DNA of 33,883 bases from Sulfobacillus harzensis. Its GTDB lineage: Bacteria > Bacillota > Sulfobacillia > Sulfobacillales > Sulfobacillaceae. The notes under the pieces were generated by a model. That model had not been told where the DNA came from. It saw nothing but the letters and a program-made list of their open reading frames with translations, and searched no databases. The stretch spans positions 1 to 33,883 of the forward strand of contig NZ_JABBVZ010000040.1 in assembly GCF_012933365.1 (NCBI RefSeq), in the 5' to 3' direction. This document shows, one piece after another, positions 24,468-33,811 of the stretch (position 1 is its first letter; every line of letters starts with the position of its first letter). A program made the position numbers and the translations under genes.

Positions 24468-25268
24468 ATGTCACAACTGGCCGCCGTCCATGCGTGGCAG
24501 CATTGGTCGTTTACGGCGTTTGCGATCGGTTTCTTCCTTTGGATTTTATATGAGCTCTTTACCGGTCCCTATCGCCGACTCTTAGGGGCACAAAATGCGG
24601 CACCCCCTAGTTCCGCGCAACAAATCTATATGGCGCTCGGCATGATTGCTTACTTTTTTGCGTTTGCGAGTCCCCTCGACTATATCTCAGACAACTACCT
24701 CTTTTCCGCACACATGATTCAGCACATGGTTGAGGTCTCAATCATGGTGCCCTTATTGCTCAAAGGGTTGCCCAACTTTCTTTGGACGTGGGCTTTTCAA
24801 TGGACTCCTTTTGAAAGAGCCTTCCGTGCAATGGTTAATCCCTTCACCGCTCTGATTGTGTTTCTCATGATCTTTGACAACTTCCATTGGCCGGTTATCT
24901 ATGACCTCACCCTCACCAACGAGACCTTTCATGTGTTTGAACATGTGCTCTTTTTCTTTGCCGCCTCTTTTCTGTGGTGGCCCGTGTTGAGTACACACCC
25001 GGATTTTCCGCGCATTACCCCGGGCTTTCGTCTGGTGTATTTGTTTTTTGCCTTTGACGTCATGATGCCTGCCTCGATTCTAATCCTGATGTGGAACCAT
25101 CCCCTCTACATCCCTTATGCGGAGCAGCCAGTTCGACTTTGGGGGCTGTCACCGGTCAGCGATCAACGGTTGGGGGCAGTGATTATGATTGTCATCGGCT
25201 TTGTCTCCAACGTCATTGCGGCCTTCCCCGCATTTGCCCGCTTTGACATGTCTCAATGGTATGACTAA
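24468..25268 (+). CDS. ctaG: CtaG/Caa3-type cytochrome c oxidase assembly factor
   Basis: This 266-residue integral membrane protein has about seven transmembrane segments. Family landmarks are FAFASPLDYISDNYLFSAHM followed by IQHM, the metal-type histidines in that helix, FEHVLFFFAASFLWWPVL, and a long MPASILILMWNHPLY helix. The Bacillus CtaG protein is needed to make active caa3 oxidase, probably by delivering copper. The ATG at 24468 begins just before the first helix. Its SD is weak, with GAAGG adjacent. The next membrane protein starts 36 bases after its stop, and no oxidase subunit genes are in the window. Confidence 0.88.
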   Translation: MSQLAAVHAWQHWSFTAFAIGFFLWILYELFTGPYRRLLGAQNAAPPSSAQQIYMALGMIAYFFAFASPLDYISDNYLFSAHMIQHMVEVSIMVPLLLKGLPNFLWTWAFQWTPFERAFRAMVNPFTALIVFLMIFDNFHWPVIYDLTLTNETFHVFEHVLFFFAASFLWWPVLSTHPDFPRITPGFRLVYLFFAFDVMMPASILILMWNHPLYIPYAEQPVRLWGLSPVSDQRLGAVIMIVIGFVSNVIAAFPAFARFDMSQWYD

Positions 25269-25304
25269 TCGTGTCGTCATTTGAACGACAAGGAGGTGTT
25301 GGCC

Positions 25305-26213
25305 ATGCAAAACAGCAATCCGTCCCGTTGGCAGCAGGTGTTGCGGTGGGGCTTTGGAGTCCTTTGGATAATTGATGGCTTTTTAAAGCTTCAACCCGGT
25401 ATGTTCAATTCAGGATTGGTCGTCAATGTGGTCGGTGCCACCGCACTCGACAACCAACCCGCATGGCTCACCCACCTGATGTTTTCCGGAATAAACCTCT
25501 GGCATGCGGGACTACCTCTGACAACCATCGCAATGGCCCTTTGGGAAGTGGCGTTGGGCATTGGCATCATTGCCGCACGAGGACGCTGGTTTCGGATCAC
25601 GCTATGGGCGGTAGTGGCCTGGAGCGCCATTGTATGGGTAATGGCCGAAGGTCTCGGCGGAATTTTATCCGGCAACCCCACCTTTCCTGGGGATTCTCCC
25701 GGTTCCACGCCCTTTTATGCGGCAGCGGCAATACTGATGTTGTACCCCAATTGGGTTACACCCTCGCTACACCGTCTCGCCGGAGTATTTTGGGCGCTCG
25801 CAACCGTAGTGCAACTGCTTCCCTACAACTGGTCTCGCAGTGCGATGGGCGGCATCTTTGGCAATGTGACGATGAACGGGCAGGAGCCCGCAGCAATCGA
25901 TCGCCTCAACAACGCGTTTATCGAACTCGCCTATCGTTCCCCCATTGGCGTTAATGTCGTATTGATTATCATCATGGCCCTATTAGCTTGGGCTTGGTTT
26001 ACCCGACCCACCCGCTCCTCCACCTGGTGGCTCACCTTGCTCTTTCTTTTCGGTCTATGGGCTATCCCCCAGGCCTTTGCCACCCTCTTTACGGGCACGG
26101 CCACCGATTTGGGCAACGAATTTCCCCTGGCATTGCTGCTCTGGGCGGCCCGACACATGGCGAACCATCGTGCCCAAAAGACGAAGGGCGCGGTCCTTTC
26201 CGCCATCACCTAA
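25305..26213 (+). CDS. Multi-pass membrane protein, DoxX-like, function unknown
   Basis: The 302-residue protein has about eight hydrophobic segments. The opening RWGFGVLWIIDGFLKLQPGM resembles DoxX-type proteins. The loop EGLGGILSGNPTFPGDSPGS, rich in glycine and proline, is a pattern I associate with a family of unknown membrane proteins found also in Actinobacteria. The ATG at 25305 is preceded by AAGGAGG with an 8-base spacer, the best SD in this part of the window. It follows ctaG by 36 bases and ends before a strong terminator, so the two are probably one operon. A role with a terminal oxidase or quinone redox chemistry is only an inference from the neighbour. Confidence 0.72.
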   Translation: MQNSNPSRWQQVLRWGFGVLWIIDGFLKLQPGMFNSGLVVNVVGATALDNQPAWLTHLMFSGINLWHAGLPLTTIAMALWEVALGIGIIAARGRWFRITLWAVVAWSAIVWVMAEGLGGILSGNPTFPGDSPGSTPFYAAAAILMLYPNWVTPSLHRLAGVFWALATVVQLLPYNWSRSAMGGIFGNVTMNGQEPAAIDRLNNAFIELAYRSPIGVNVVLIIIMALLAWAWFTRPTRSSTWWLTLLFLFGLWAIPQAFATLFTGTATDLGNEFPLALLLWAARHMANHRAQKTKGAVLSAIT

Positions 26214-26231
26214 GGCATGCTTGCTGTCAGG

Positions 26232-26270
26232 CGGCGCTGCCTCTTCAGAGGGCAGCGCCGTATTCTTTTT
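26232..26270 (+). terminator. Intrinsic terminator after the ctaG operon
   Basis: CGGCGCTGCC (26232-26241) and GGCAGCGCCG (26251-26260) form a perfect 10-base stem with a 9-base loop, followed at once by TATTCTTTTT. This is the clearest Rho-independent terminator in the window and cleanly separates the ctaG operon from the FAD-oxidase operon. Confidence 0.92.
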
Positions 26271-26427
26271 GATGGAAATCATACTCCCAGCGTTTAATGC
26301 TCCCGTCGACCCGGCCCCCTACCCATCAACAATGTCTTTAGGAAATAGTTTTCATCATCAATAAAATTTCGGACGTCAGCAGGATTTGCCCGCAATTGTA
26401 CGGAACTTCCAATATCAGAAAGAAGGA

Positions 26428-27852
26428 ATGCCATTGGCAACTGGTATCGAGACGATTCGGAACGAATTCGCAACTCTGGCCGTGTGCGATCCTGTCCTTG
26501 GACGGGATTCCTCTACCTTGACCCAGTTTCGGGCTATGCACCAGCTGCCACTTCCCGACACCGGCCCCATTCTCCGTCCCAGGACTGTAGATGACATCCA
26601 GCGAATTGTGACGCGGTCGGCTGAGCTCCGGGTCCCGGTGGTTCCGCGGGGAGGCGGCTCGGGCGTCGTAGAAGGAATTTTTCCCAACCCTGAGGTCGTC
26701 GTGCTCGATTTGGCCCACCTCAACCGTATCGGTCAATTAGATACGGTAAATGGTCATGTGGAGGTGGAAGCGGGAGTTCACGCGTGGGATTTGGAACAGC
26801 ATCTCATGCAATCCGGGTGGACTCTCGGCCATTGGCCGCAATCCATTGAACTCGCGACCATCGGCGGTCTCATTGCCACCAAAAGCATTGGCCAGTATTC
26901 CACCCGATACGGCGGAATCGAGGCCATGGTCCGTACACTCGATGTCATCACCGGCACGGGAGACCGGATTACTGTGGGGCACTTGAGCCCACGCCGCACG
27001 CTTGGGCCTGAGCTGCTTCCGCTTTTTGTGGGTTCCGAAGGAACCCTGGGCATCATCATGGGCGCATATTTGAAAATACACCCTCTCCCGGACCACCAGC
27101 AGGGACTGGTATTCACTGCAGCCGAATTTGGTGACGGTCTTGAGGTGGTTCGACGGTGGTTAATGGCTGGCGTGAAGCCAAGCATGGTCCGATTGTACGA
27201 TGCCGGTGAGTCGGCTCGAACCTTTCCTACCGCCAAGGGCCGTACCGTTCTGTTGGCATTGTTTCACGGATCGCACGCGGAAGTTCAGGTTGCTGTCGCG
27301 GAAGCTACCCGTTTGGCCCGCTATGAGGCGGAACCGGGCGACCCACAGTTTATCGACCACTGGCTGGCCACCCGCAATGATGTGTCGGCTTGGCGCCCCC
27401 TGTTGGCCCAAGGACTGCTGGCCGACACGTTGGAGATCTCGGCCTCTTGGGATCGGTTGGCCAATCTTCATCGCACCATTCTGCAAGAGGTCTCGGCCAT
27501 CCCCGGGGTACTAGGAATTACCGCTCATGCCTCACATGCTTATACAGACGGCGCCAACCTCTACTTCACGTTCTTGGCGACTCCGGAAACGCCCGAGATC
27601 GCCCCCGACCTCTATCGTCGGATTGTTGCCGCAGTGTTGGATCGCACCTTAGACGGCGGCGGCTCCATTGCCCACCATCACGGCGTTGGGCGGTTGCGTC
27701 GCGAATGGCTGGCGCGTGAGCGTCAGGCGGAACTACCGTATCTTCAGGCACTAAAAGACATCTTTGACCCCCATCATATTTTGAATCGAGGTGCGCTATG
27801 GACCCTCACCAATCCCCTCTCGAACAGCGGGAACGGGCCTTCGACCGATTGA
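26428..27852 (+). CDS. FAD-binding oxidase of the alkyl-dihydroxyacetone-phosphate synthase (AGPS)-like type
   Basis: About 474 residues of the vanillyl-alcohol-oxidase/GlcD fold. The FAD pyrophosphate site is VPRGGGSGVVEG near residues 72-83. It continues with GATIGGLI-like ATIGGLIATKSIGQYSTRYG and FVGSEGTLGIIMGAYLKI. A late GGGSIAHHHGVGRLRREW (His416-His418) is the mark of AGPS, which swaps an acyl for an alkyl group on dihydroxyacetone phosphate in ether lipid synthesis. Bacterial relatives may instead oxidise hydroxy-acids or glycerol compounds. The start is ATG 26428, directly behind GAAGGA. A TTG at 26434 has better SD spacing (6 bases). It leads a four-gene operon and overlaps the glpD-like gene by 55 bases. 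Confidence 0.82.
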   Translation: MPLATGIETIRNEFATLAVCDPVLGRDSSTLTQFRAMHQLPLPDTGPILRPRTVDDIQRIVTRSAELRVPVVPRGGGSGVVEGIFPNPEVVVLDLAHLNRIGQLDTVNGHVEVEAGVHAWDLEQHLMQSGWTLGHWPQSIELATIGGLIATKSIGQYSTRYGGIEAMVRTLDVITGTGDRITVGHLSPRRTLGPELLPLFVGSEGTLGIIMGAYLKIHPLPDHQQGLVFTAAEFGDGLEVVRRWLMAGVKPSMVRLYDAGESARTFPTAKGRTVLLALFHGSHAEVQVAVAEATRLARYEAEPGDPQFIDHWLATRNDVSAWRPLLAQGLLADTLEISASWDRLANLHRTILQEVSAIPGVLGITAHASHAYTDGANLYFTFLATPETPEIAPDLYRRIVAAVLDRTLDGGGSIAHHHGVGRLRREWLARERQAELPYLQALKDIFDPHHILNRGALWTLTNPLSNSGNGPSTD

Positions 27853-29426
27853 CCCACTCGCATTGGGATGTATTGGTCGTTGGCGGCGGAATTAGCGGGG
27901 CTGGCATCGCCTGGCAGCTATCTCGGTGGGGCGTGAGCGTAGCACTGGTGGAACAGAACGACTACGCCAGCGGGACCTCATCGCGCTCATCCAAGATGAT
28001 TCACGGCGGATTTCGCTATTTGCCCCACGGAGAGTTGGGCCTCGTACGGCAAGTCTCAAGAGAGCGTACCCGCTTGGCCCGTTTAATGCCCCACCTTATC
28101 AGCCCATTGCCTATGACAATCCCCGCATATCGTGGTGGGCCCTTCCCACTCTGGGCGTTGGCCCTGGGGTCGGGTATCTATGACAGGCTGGGACGCATTG
28201 ATGCTACGATGGCTCACCGCCGGCTTGATCCCAGGTCCGTAAAACAACGGGCCCCTGGCATTCGTGAAGACAACCTTCAAGGCGGCATCGCCTACTTTGA
28301 ATTCGGAGGCCTGGACGCGCGCATCAATTGGGCTGTCATCGCCACAGCAGCCCAACAGGGGGTCTTGGCCTTGAACTACGTGCGAGCACTTTTTGACCAG
28401 AGCACGCTCAAGGCAAACGGTCCCTCATCTGTGGCCGTCGAGGATCGCCTACGGGGTCGAATGGGCACTGTTGAAGCGCAGGTGGTTGTCAATGCCGCGG
28501 GACCTTGGGCGGATCAGCTCGATCGGGAGTCCCATTTAGTGCGAAGCCGGGGCATTCATCTGGTCTTTCCCCGAAAAAAGTTCCCCCTCGACTTCGCCAC
28601 CATTCTCCCTACGCCGGAAAACGCCAACATATTTGCCGTACCACGCGGGCCGGTGACCTATCTGGGCACCACTGACAATCCGGATACCAGTTCCATCGAA
28701 AACCCCGATCTGGTAGCCGAGGACGCTCAGTATCTACTCGGTGTCGCCAACCGACTGTTCCCCCGTTTAAACTTGAAGCTGGCCGACGTCATTGCTGCCT
28801 GGTCGGGCGTTCGGCCTCTAATCGCCCAGGATCGCGAGGCTCGCACGGATCGGCTCTCGCGCCGTGATTTAGTGGTCGCCCGACCCTCATTAGTGACAGT
28901 GCTTGGCGGAAAGTTCACCGGGTTTCGTGCCACAGCCGAAAATGTGGCTCAAACTGTCTTAGAACGACTAGGCGGCGCTTCCAAAGCAGCCCGGCCGGAG
29001 TCCATCGCGGACGCACCCCGGGGGGAGCAAATCACCGCACTCCAGACCGTATTGGATCAAGCCGGGGTCTCCTGGGCGGTCGCCCGCTACGGAACGCGGA
29101 GCCTGGAATGGCTGGCTTGGGCCCGGGACCGGGGCCACGACGCCTTGGAACCCGTCCTCGCCAACGTGCCCCTCGTGCAAGCGGACATTGATTGGGAGAT
29201 TCTCTTTGAAGACGCCCGCTCGGTGGCCGACGTGCTCATTCGCCGTACCGGGCTCGCCTGGTTGGGCGGGCTTCGCCCCGAAGCCGTTCGGGAAATGGCC
29301 CGGCGCACAGCCGAACGCATGCGGATTTGGCTCCAATGGTCCGCCGACGAAACAGAGCGCCAGATACGGGACTTCTGGCACACGGGATACTTTGACGACG
29401 TTGTGAAATGGAATCAGACTCATTAG
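27798..29426 (+). CDS. glpD: FAD-dependent glycerol-3-phosphate dehydrogenase (GlpD/GlpA family)
   Basis: GlpD oxidises sn-glycerol-3-phosphate to dihydroxyacetone phosphate and passes electrons to quinone at the membrane. The 542-residue protein has the FAD motif GGGISGAG at residues 29-36, the family signature GTSSRSSKMIHGGFRYL near 61-77, FGGLDARINWAVIATAA, the VVNAAGPWAD turn and a C-terminal accessory domain. The ATG at 27798 lies inside the FAD-oxidase gene behind GAGGTG with 4-base spacing. The large overlap implies coupling. Product and substrate of the upstream AGPS-like enzyme and of GlpD meet at dihydroxyacetone phosphate, which supports a shared pathway. No glycerol kinase or uptake gene is present. 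Confidence 0.9.
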   Translation: MDPHQSPLEQRERAFDRLTHSHWDVLVVGGGISGAGIAWQLSRWGVSVALVEQNDYASGTSSRSSKMIHGGFRYLPHGELGLVRQVSRERTRLARLMPHLISPLPMTIPAYRGGPFPLWALALGSGIYDRLGRIDATMAHRRLDPRSVKQRAPGIREDNLQGGIAYFEFGGLDARINWAVIATAAQQGVLALNYVRALFDQSTLKANGPSSVAVEDRLRGRMGTVEAQVVVNAAGPWADQLDRESHLVRSRGIHLVFPRKKFPLDFATILPTPENANIFAVPRGPVTYLGTTDNPDTSSIENPDLVAEDAQYLLGVANRLFPRLNLKLADVIAAWSGVRPLIAQDREARTDRLSRRDLVVARPSLVTVLGGKFTGFRATAENVAQTVLERLGGASKAARPESIADAPRGEQITALQTVLDQAGVSWAVARYGTRSLEWLAWARDRGHDALEPVLANVPLVQADIDWEILFEDARSVADVLIRRTGLAWLGGLRPEAVREMARRTAERMRIWLQWSADETERQIRDFWHTGYFDDVVKWNQTH

Positions 29427-29442
29427 CCGAAGGAGCCGCATC

Positions 29443-30720
29443 ATGAGCCGACGTGAGCGACAGATACACACTCTCCACATCGACAAGAAAGACCAGGGTT
29501 TGATTCAATCTGTACCGTTTGTCGTCCTGGACAATGTTGATTCGCTTCAGGTGGCGTTGTTGGAGACACCCGCCCCACCGTCGGTAATCGATCTGGGCCT
29601 GCGGGATCCTCATCGGATCCGCGGTTGGAGCGGCGGATCCAAAACGACTTTTAGCGTCACATGGCAAAACGCCACACCCGGCTATCTTCCGGGGCCTCTT
29701 GATCCCGGGGCCTGGGAGGTGCTCATCGGGTTATATCGCATCCCTGAGGGTCGATCGACTGTCCGCCTTTCTATTACCCAAAACATTATTGAGCCCGGCT
29801 GGGTAGCCGGCGATTTTCATGCCCACACGGTGCACAGCGATGGGGCATGGACTACCGAAGAGTTGATGGGGCATGCCGAAGCGCAAGGCCTGGAATTTTT
29901 GGCACTCACCGACCACAACACCGGATCGCAAAATGTGCATGCCCTCTCACACAAGTCACCGCTCACCATCATTCCCGGGATGGAATGGACCACCTATCGC
30001 GGGCACGCCAACGTCTGGGGCCTCCACGATCCGCTGCCCGACTGGATGGTGGCTAGCGACGAAGACCTGGCGGAAAAGCGCGATCACCTGCTTACCCAAG
30101 GGGCCTTGCTGTCTATCAACCATCCCTTTGATACCTTCCAACCGGGAATCGCCTGGGGATGGAACATGGCCGCCTTCCCCGCTGTGGAAGTGTGGAACGG
30201 TCCCTGGCGACCCACCAATCAGCAAGCACTCGATTGGTGGGCGTCGGAATTAGCCCGAGGCCGGCGCATCACTGCCGTGGGGGGGAGTGACGTGCACGGA
30301 CCAAGCCCGCTGGTATCGCTCGCCCATCCCTGTACCTGGGTGTGGCGGGAATCTCCGGGTCCGGAAGGAATTTTATCTGGAGTCCGCCAAGGGCGGGTCT
30401 ACATCACTGACTCGCCCCAAGGTCCAAAGCTGGAAAACGGCTCGACCCTGCCCGGTACAACGGTAGAGCCCCATGCGATGGTAACGGCGATCTTAGGCGG
30501 GCTCGATGTAGGTGACCGAATACGTTGGCTTACCAGCGAGGGCGTGACATCGGAATTTGTCGCCAAGAGCCCCCGTCTAGAAGTAACGGAACGGCCGGAA
30601 TCCGCGCCCTGGATTCGCTTGGAAGTTCATCGCTTTCACCCGGAATGGGAGGTATGGCTCCCGCGTCTCATTGCCAATCCCATCTACGTAGATCCACACC
30701 AAGGAGGCCCTCATGTTTAA
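29443..30720 (+). CDS. CehA/McbA-type PHP-domain metallohydrolase
   Basis: The 425-residue protein has an N-terminal beta-rich region (residues 1-120) and a PHP domain with its metal ligands visible: GDFHAHTVHSDG (His126, His128), TDHNTG, PGMEWTTYRGHANVWG, INHPFD and GGSDVHGP. PHP enzymes hydrolyse phosphoesters or, in the CehA branch, carbamate or ester bonds. The C-terminal hundred residues are beta-rich again. The ATG at 29443 follows AGGAG by 7 bases and lies 16 bases after glpD. Its end overlaps the mannosidase start. No signal peptide is seen, so it acts inside the cell. The natural substrate is unknown, and a phosphodiester of glycerol is one guess from the context. Confidence 0.85.
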   Translation: MSRRERQIHTLHIDKKDQGLIQSVPFVVLDNVDSLQVALLETPAPPSVIDLGLRDPHRIRGWSGGSKTTFSVTWQNATPGYLPGPLDPGAWEVLIGLYRIPEGRSTVRLSITQNIIEPGWVAGDFHAHTVHSDGAWTTEELMGHAEAQGLEFLALTDHNTGSQNVHALSHKSPLTIIPGMEWTTYRGHANVWGLHDPLPDWMVASDEDLAEKRDHLLTQGALLSINHPFDTFQPGIAWGWNMAAFPAVEVWNGPWRPTNQQALDWWASELARGRRITAVGGSDVHGPSPLVSLAHPCTWVWRESPGPEGILSGVRQGRVYITDSPQGPKLENGSTLPGTTVEPHAMVTAILGGLDVGDRIRWLTSEGVTSEFVAKSPRLEVTERPESAPWIRLEVHRFHPEWEVWLPRLIANPIYVDPHQGGPHV

Positions 30721-33700
30721 GTCCTACCAATTCTGGTTGACGCTCCTTTGGACCTGGTCCGTTGTGCAGCGCGAGCCGATCACCGACTGGATGGTGCAAT
30801 ATGCGGGGCAAGAGCCGCGGGTGCACGATCCCGATTTTCACGCATGGACGGAACCAGAAATCTCCTTCCGCACGCTATTCGCCGATGCAGTGGTTCCCTG
30901 GGAGGACGCGGTTTTCGAGGCCGAGGTTCGGGGCGAGACGCTGCTTCGCGTCGATAATCAGCCCGCCTGTGGCTTGAATCCCTTTCATACCCGTTTCCCC
31001 CTTCACCATGCTGCAGGTGACCGGGTCCTTTTAACATTAGAACAAGTGACCACAGGGCTCATGGGAGTCGCGTCCGCTAATCCGGGATTGGATCGCTGCC
31101 ATTGGATTCGGCTCGACCCGATGACCGAATCATGCTATTGGGACTTGGCCGTGCTGCTAGAATGGGGTGACGATCCCGATACGCCGCCGGATTTGAAGCG
31201 GCAACTCGCAAGATGGTTGGATCAAGCGTTAGCGCCGCTCATCGCCCGGGCTCCGGACGAAGACGCGCTTCGCGCCCACGTTTTTCGAACTGGACGCAGC
31301 GCTGAGGAAGAAGGGTTGGCCCGGGCGCTCCACCACGGGCCCGTGTCCGGCCTTCAGCCGGTGCCTCCCCGGGAGCGCCGGGCGCTAGTGGCGACCTTGC
31401 ATCAACGCCTTCGCGATGTCTACCAATCCTTGCATCATGCCGCCCCGAAAGGGGCAGGGAAACTGGTCATGATGGGGCACGCCCACATCGATCTAGCGTG
31501 GCTCTGGCCCATGGCGGAAACAGCGCGAAAAACCATCCGTACCGCGGCCGGTCAAGCGGCTCTTCTCGAGGCGTTTCCCGCCTGGCGCTTTGGCATGTCC
31601 TCTCCAGAAATGTGGCGCATCATCCAAACCGAACCGGATCTCGCCCGCCGCTGGCTGGCACTGGCGGACTCGCACCGTGTCGAGCCTCTGGGAGCCTTTT
31701 GGGTTGAGGCGGACAGCCAGTTGCTCGGTGGCACGTCATTATTACGGCATCTCGCCTACGGCCTCGAGTACTTCGAGAAGACCCTGGGACGACGGCCCCG
31801 CACCGCCTTCCTACCCGATACTTTCGGATTCTCCGGGGCGCTGCCCACGTTTTTGAACGCAGCCGGGATCGATCTCTTTTTGACCACCAAAATAAACTGG
31901 AATGATAGCACGCGGTTTCCTTATAAGCATTTCCGCTGGGTTGGTCCGGATGGGTCAGCCATTGCCGCCATGATTTTCGGCAACTCGCCGGACGGATACA
32001 ACGGAACGGCCTCCATCCGAGATCTGAAGGCCGCGTGGGACAGTTTCGCTCAAGGCGGCGGCGAAGGGGCCGTCCTGTACGCGTTTGGCCACGGAGACGG
32101 GGGCGGTGGACCAGACGAGTCCATGCTGCAACGACTGACCCGCTATCGCCAACTACCCTTGCTGCCAGACCTTGTGGATGCGTCGCCGGAGTCCCTCATC
32201 TTGCCGCCCGACGCTGAAAAGCATTTGCCACGCTGGCACGGCGACTTATACCTAGAGTTTCATCGCGGGGTCTTCACCACGCAAACGCGGGTCAAGTCGG
32301 AAACCCGCCAAGTAGAACGCGAGCTCGCGTCCGCCGAAGCCTGGGCGATAGCTGCAGGAGGGCGTCCGGACCTCAAGGAAGCGTGGACAACCTATCTCCG
32401 AAACCACTTCCATGACATTCTGCCGGGGTCCTCCATTGGCGCGGTCTATGAGGACTTCCGACTGGACATGGAGATCGTTCGCCATCAGGTGCACGCCGTT
32501 GAAGAAGACGCCCTCAACCGTCTTTTTCCTGGGACGGGCACCGGCACGGCACTCGTCATCGGACATCGCGGCCGTGTATCCCGGCCCGAAATTCCGCTGA
32601 TGGTTGAGCGGCGCGGGGCATTCCAAGTTTTCTGGGGTGGCGCTTGGCATCAGAGCCGGCCGGTGGGCCCCCATCAATACGCGGTCGATGTGCCGGCCTT
32701 GCCCCCGGCATCGATGGCGGCCTTTCCCCTGCAGGATATGGCTGACGAGGTGCTGCCGTCCGAGTCCCGTCCCTCGGATCGCGTGCGTTGGATGTCCCGG
32801 ACATTAGAGGTGGTTATTGGTCCTGATGGTCTTCATTCGTTAAAACATGAGGGCCGCGAACTGTTGGACGGCGTGGCCGGTGTCGAACTATTTTTCCAAC
32901 ACCCTCGAGAATTCGATGCGTGGGAGCTCGAACCCTCGAACCGGCGGGGTCCCGTGAGCCTGCAACACGACATACCGGTCATTGAATGGCAAGGTCCCCA
33001 CACCACGATCGTCCAACTTCACCATCATCGCGGCGAGACAACCATCAAGGAGCGCATCACCCTCAACGGAGAGCTTCAGCAGATTGATCTGGCCATTTCG
33101 CTGCACATCGCAGAACGTCGTCTGGTGACGCAGTATCGGATTCCCACAACGTTGTCCTCCGACCACGTGTCCCGTGAAACCTTGTTCGGCGCCGACACCT
33201 TGCCAGCTCGCCCTTCCGGGCCGGCTGACGAGGCCCGTTTCGAGTGGGCGGCACATCGGTTCATCGACTTGGCTGAACCTCACCAGGGACTTGCGCTGAT
33301 GAACGATGGCCGCTTTGGCCATCACGTGGACAACGGGACCATGAGCATCACCTTGTCCACCGCCCCGCTCTACCCCGATCCAGGGGCCGATGGCGATCCA
33401 GTTCCGGTGCGGCTGGCGCTGGTGCCTCACCGCGCGCACTGGACCGACGCCCACATTATGGAACGGGCCCAAGACTTTTCCGAACCGCCCATGATTTCGG
33501 AGAGATCGGTGGCACTGAAAGACTATGCGGTGGCGGCGCCGTTATTGGGCCTTCCGCCCAACGTAGCCTTGTTGAATGCCAAGCCCGCCGAAGACGGGTC
33601 CGGCGACGTCATCTATCACCTGGGAGAGATGTGGGGTGACGCGTGCCATGTCAAGGTGACTTGGCCTTATCCCGTATCGGCGGCCTTTCAGGCCGACCTG

Positions 33701-33811
33701 GTGTCGGAAGAACCCCTCCTCCCCTTGGAGGTTCATGAGGGGTATGACAGCACCCTCAACATTCGGGCTCACCAATTGTTCATCATCCGCATGCGCCCGC
33801 TGCCCAACTAG
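30713..33811 (+). CDS. Glycoside hydrolase family 38 alpha-mannosidase
   Basis: GH38 enzymes release alpha-linked mannose with retention. The 1032-residue protein has an N-terminal beta-sandwich region of about 240 residues. The catalytic barrel follows: zinc ligands in GHAHIDLAWLWP (His256, Asp260 region), the nucleophile Asp369 in FLPDTFGFSGALP, and GHGDGGGGPDE near 462. A middle helical bundle and large C-terminal beta domains (from about residue 640) complete it. The length and order match bacterial alpha-mannosidases. The ATG at 30713 overlaps the PHP gene by 8 bases and is preceded by AAGGAGG with 5-base spacing. There is no signal peptide, so it acts on an imported or internal substrate. 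After the stop (33812-33883) I see no terminator or gene start before the window ends. Confidence 0.93.
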   Translation: MFKSYQFWLTLLWTWSVVQREPITDWMVQYAGQEPRVHDPDFHAWTEPEISFRTLFADAVVPWEDAVFEAEVRGETLLRVDNQPACGLNPFHTRFPLHHAAGDRVLLTLEQVTTGLMGVASANPGLDRCHWIRLDPMTESCYWDLAVLLEWGDDPDTPPDLKRQLARWLDQALAPLIARAPDEDALRAHVFRTGRSAEEEGLARALHHGPVSGLQPVPPRERRALVATLHQRLRDVYQSLHHAAPKGAGKLVMMGHAHIDLAWLWPMAETARKTIRTAAGQAALLEAFPAWRFGMSSPEMWRIIQTEPDLARRWLALADSHRVEPLGAFWVEADSQLLGGTSLLRHLAYGLEYFEKTLGRRPRTAFLPDTFGFSGALPTFLNAAGIDLFLTTKINWNDSTRFPYKHFRWVGPDGSAIAAMIFGNSPDGYNGTASIRDLKAAWDSFAQGGGEGAVLYAFGHGDGGGGPDESMLQRLTRYRQLPLLPDLVDASPESLILPPDAEKHLPRWHGDLYLEFHRGVFTTQTRVKSETRQVERELASAEAWAIAAGGRPDLKEAWTTYLRNHFHDILPGSSIGAVYEDFRLDMEIVRHQVHAVEEDALNRLFPGTGTGTALVIGHRGRVSRPEIPLMVERRGAFQVFWGGAWHQSRPVGPHQYAVDVPALPPASMAAFPLQDMADEVLPSESRPSDRVRWMSRTLEVVIGPDGLHSLKHEGRELLDGVAGVELFFQHPREFDAWELEPSNRRGPVSLQHDIPVIEWQGPHTTIVQLHHHRGETTIKERITLNGELQQIDLAISLHIAERRLVTQYRIPTTLSSDHVSRETLFGADTLPARPSGPADEARFEWAAHRFIDLAEPHQGLALMNDGRFGHHVDNGTMSITLSTAPLYPDPGADGDPVPVRLALVPHRAHWTDAHIMERAQDFSEPPMISERSVALKDYAVAAPLLGLPPNVALLNAKPAEDGSGDVIYHLGEMWGDACHVKVTWPYPVSAAFQADLVSEEPLLPLEVHEGYDSTLNIRAHQLFIIRMRPLPN

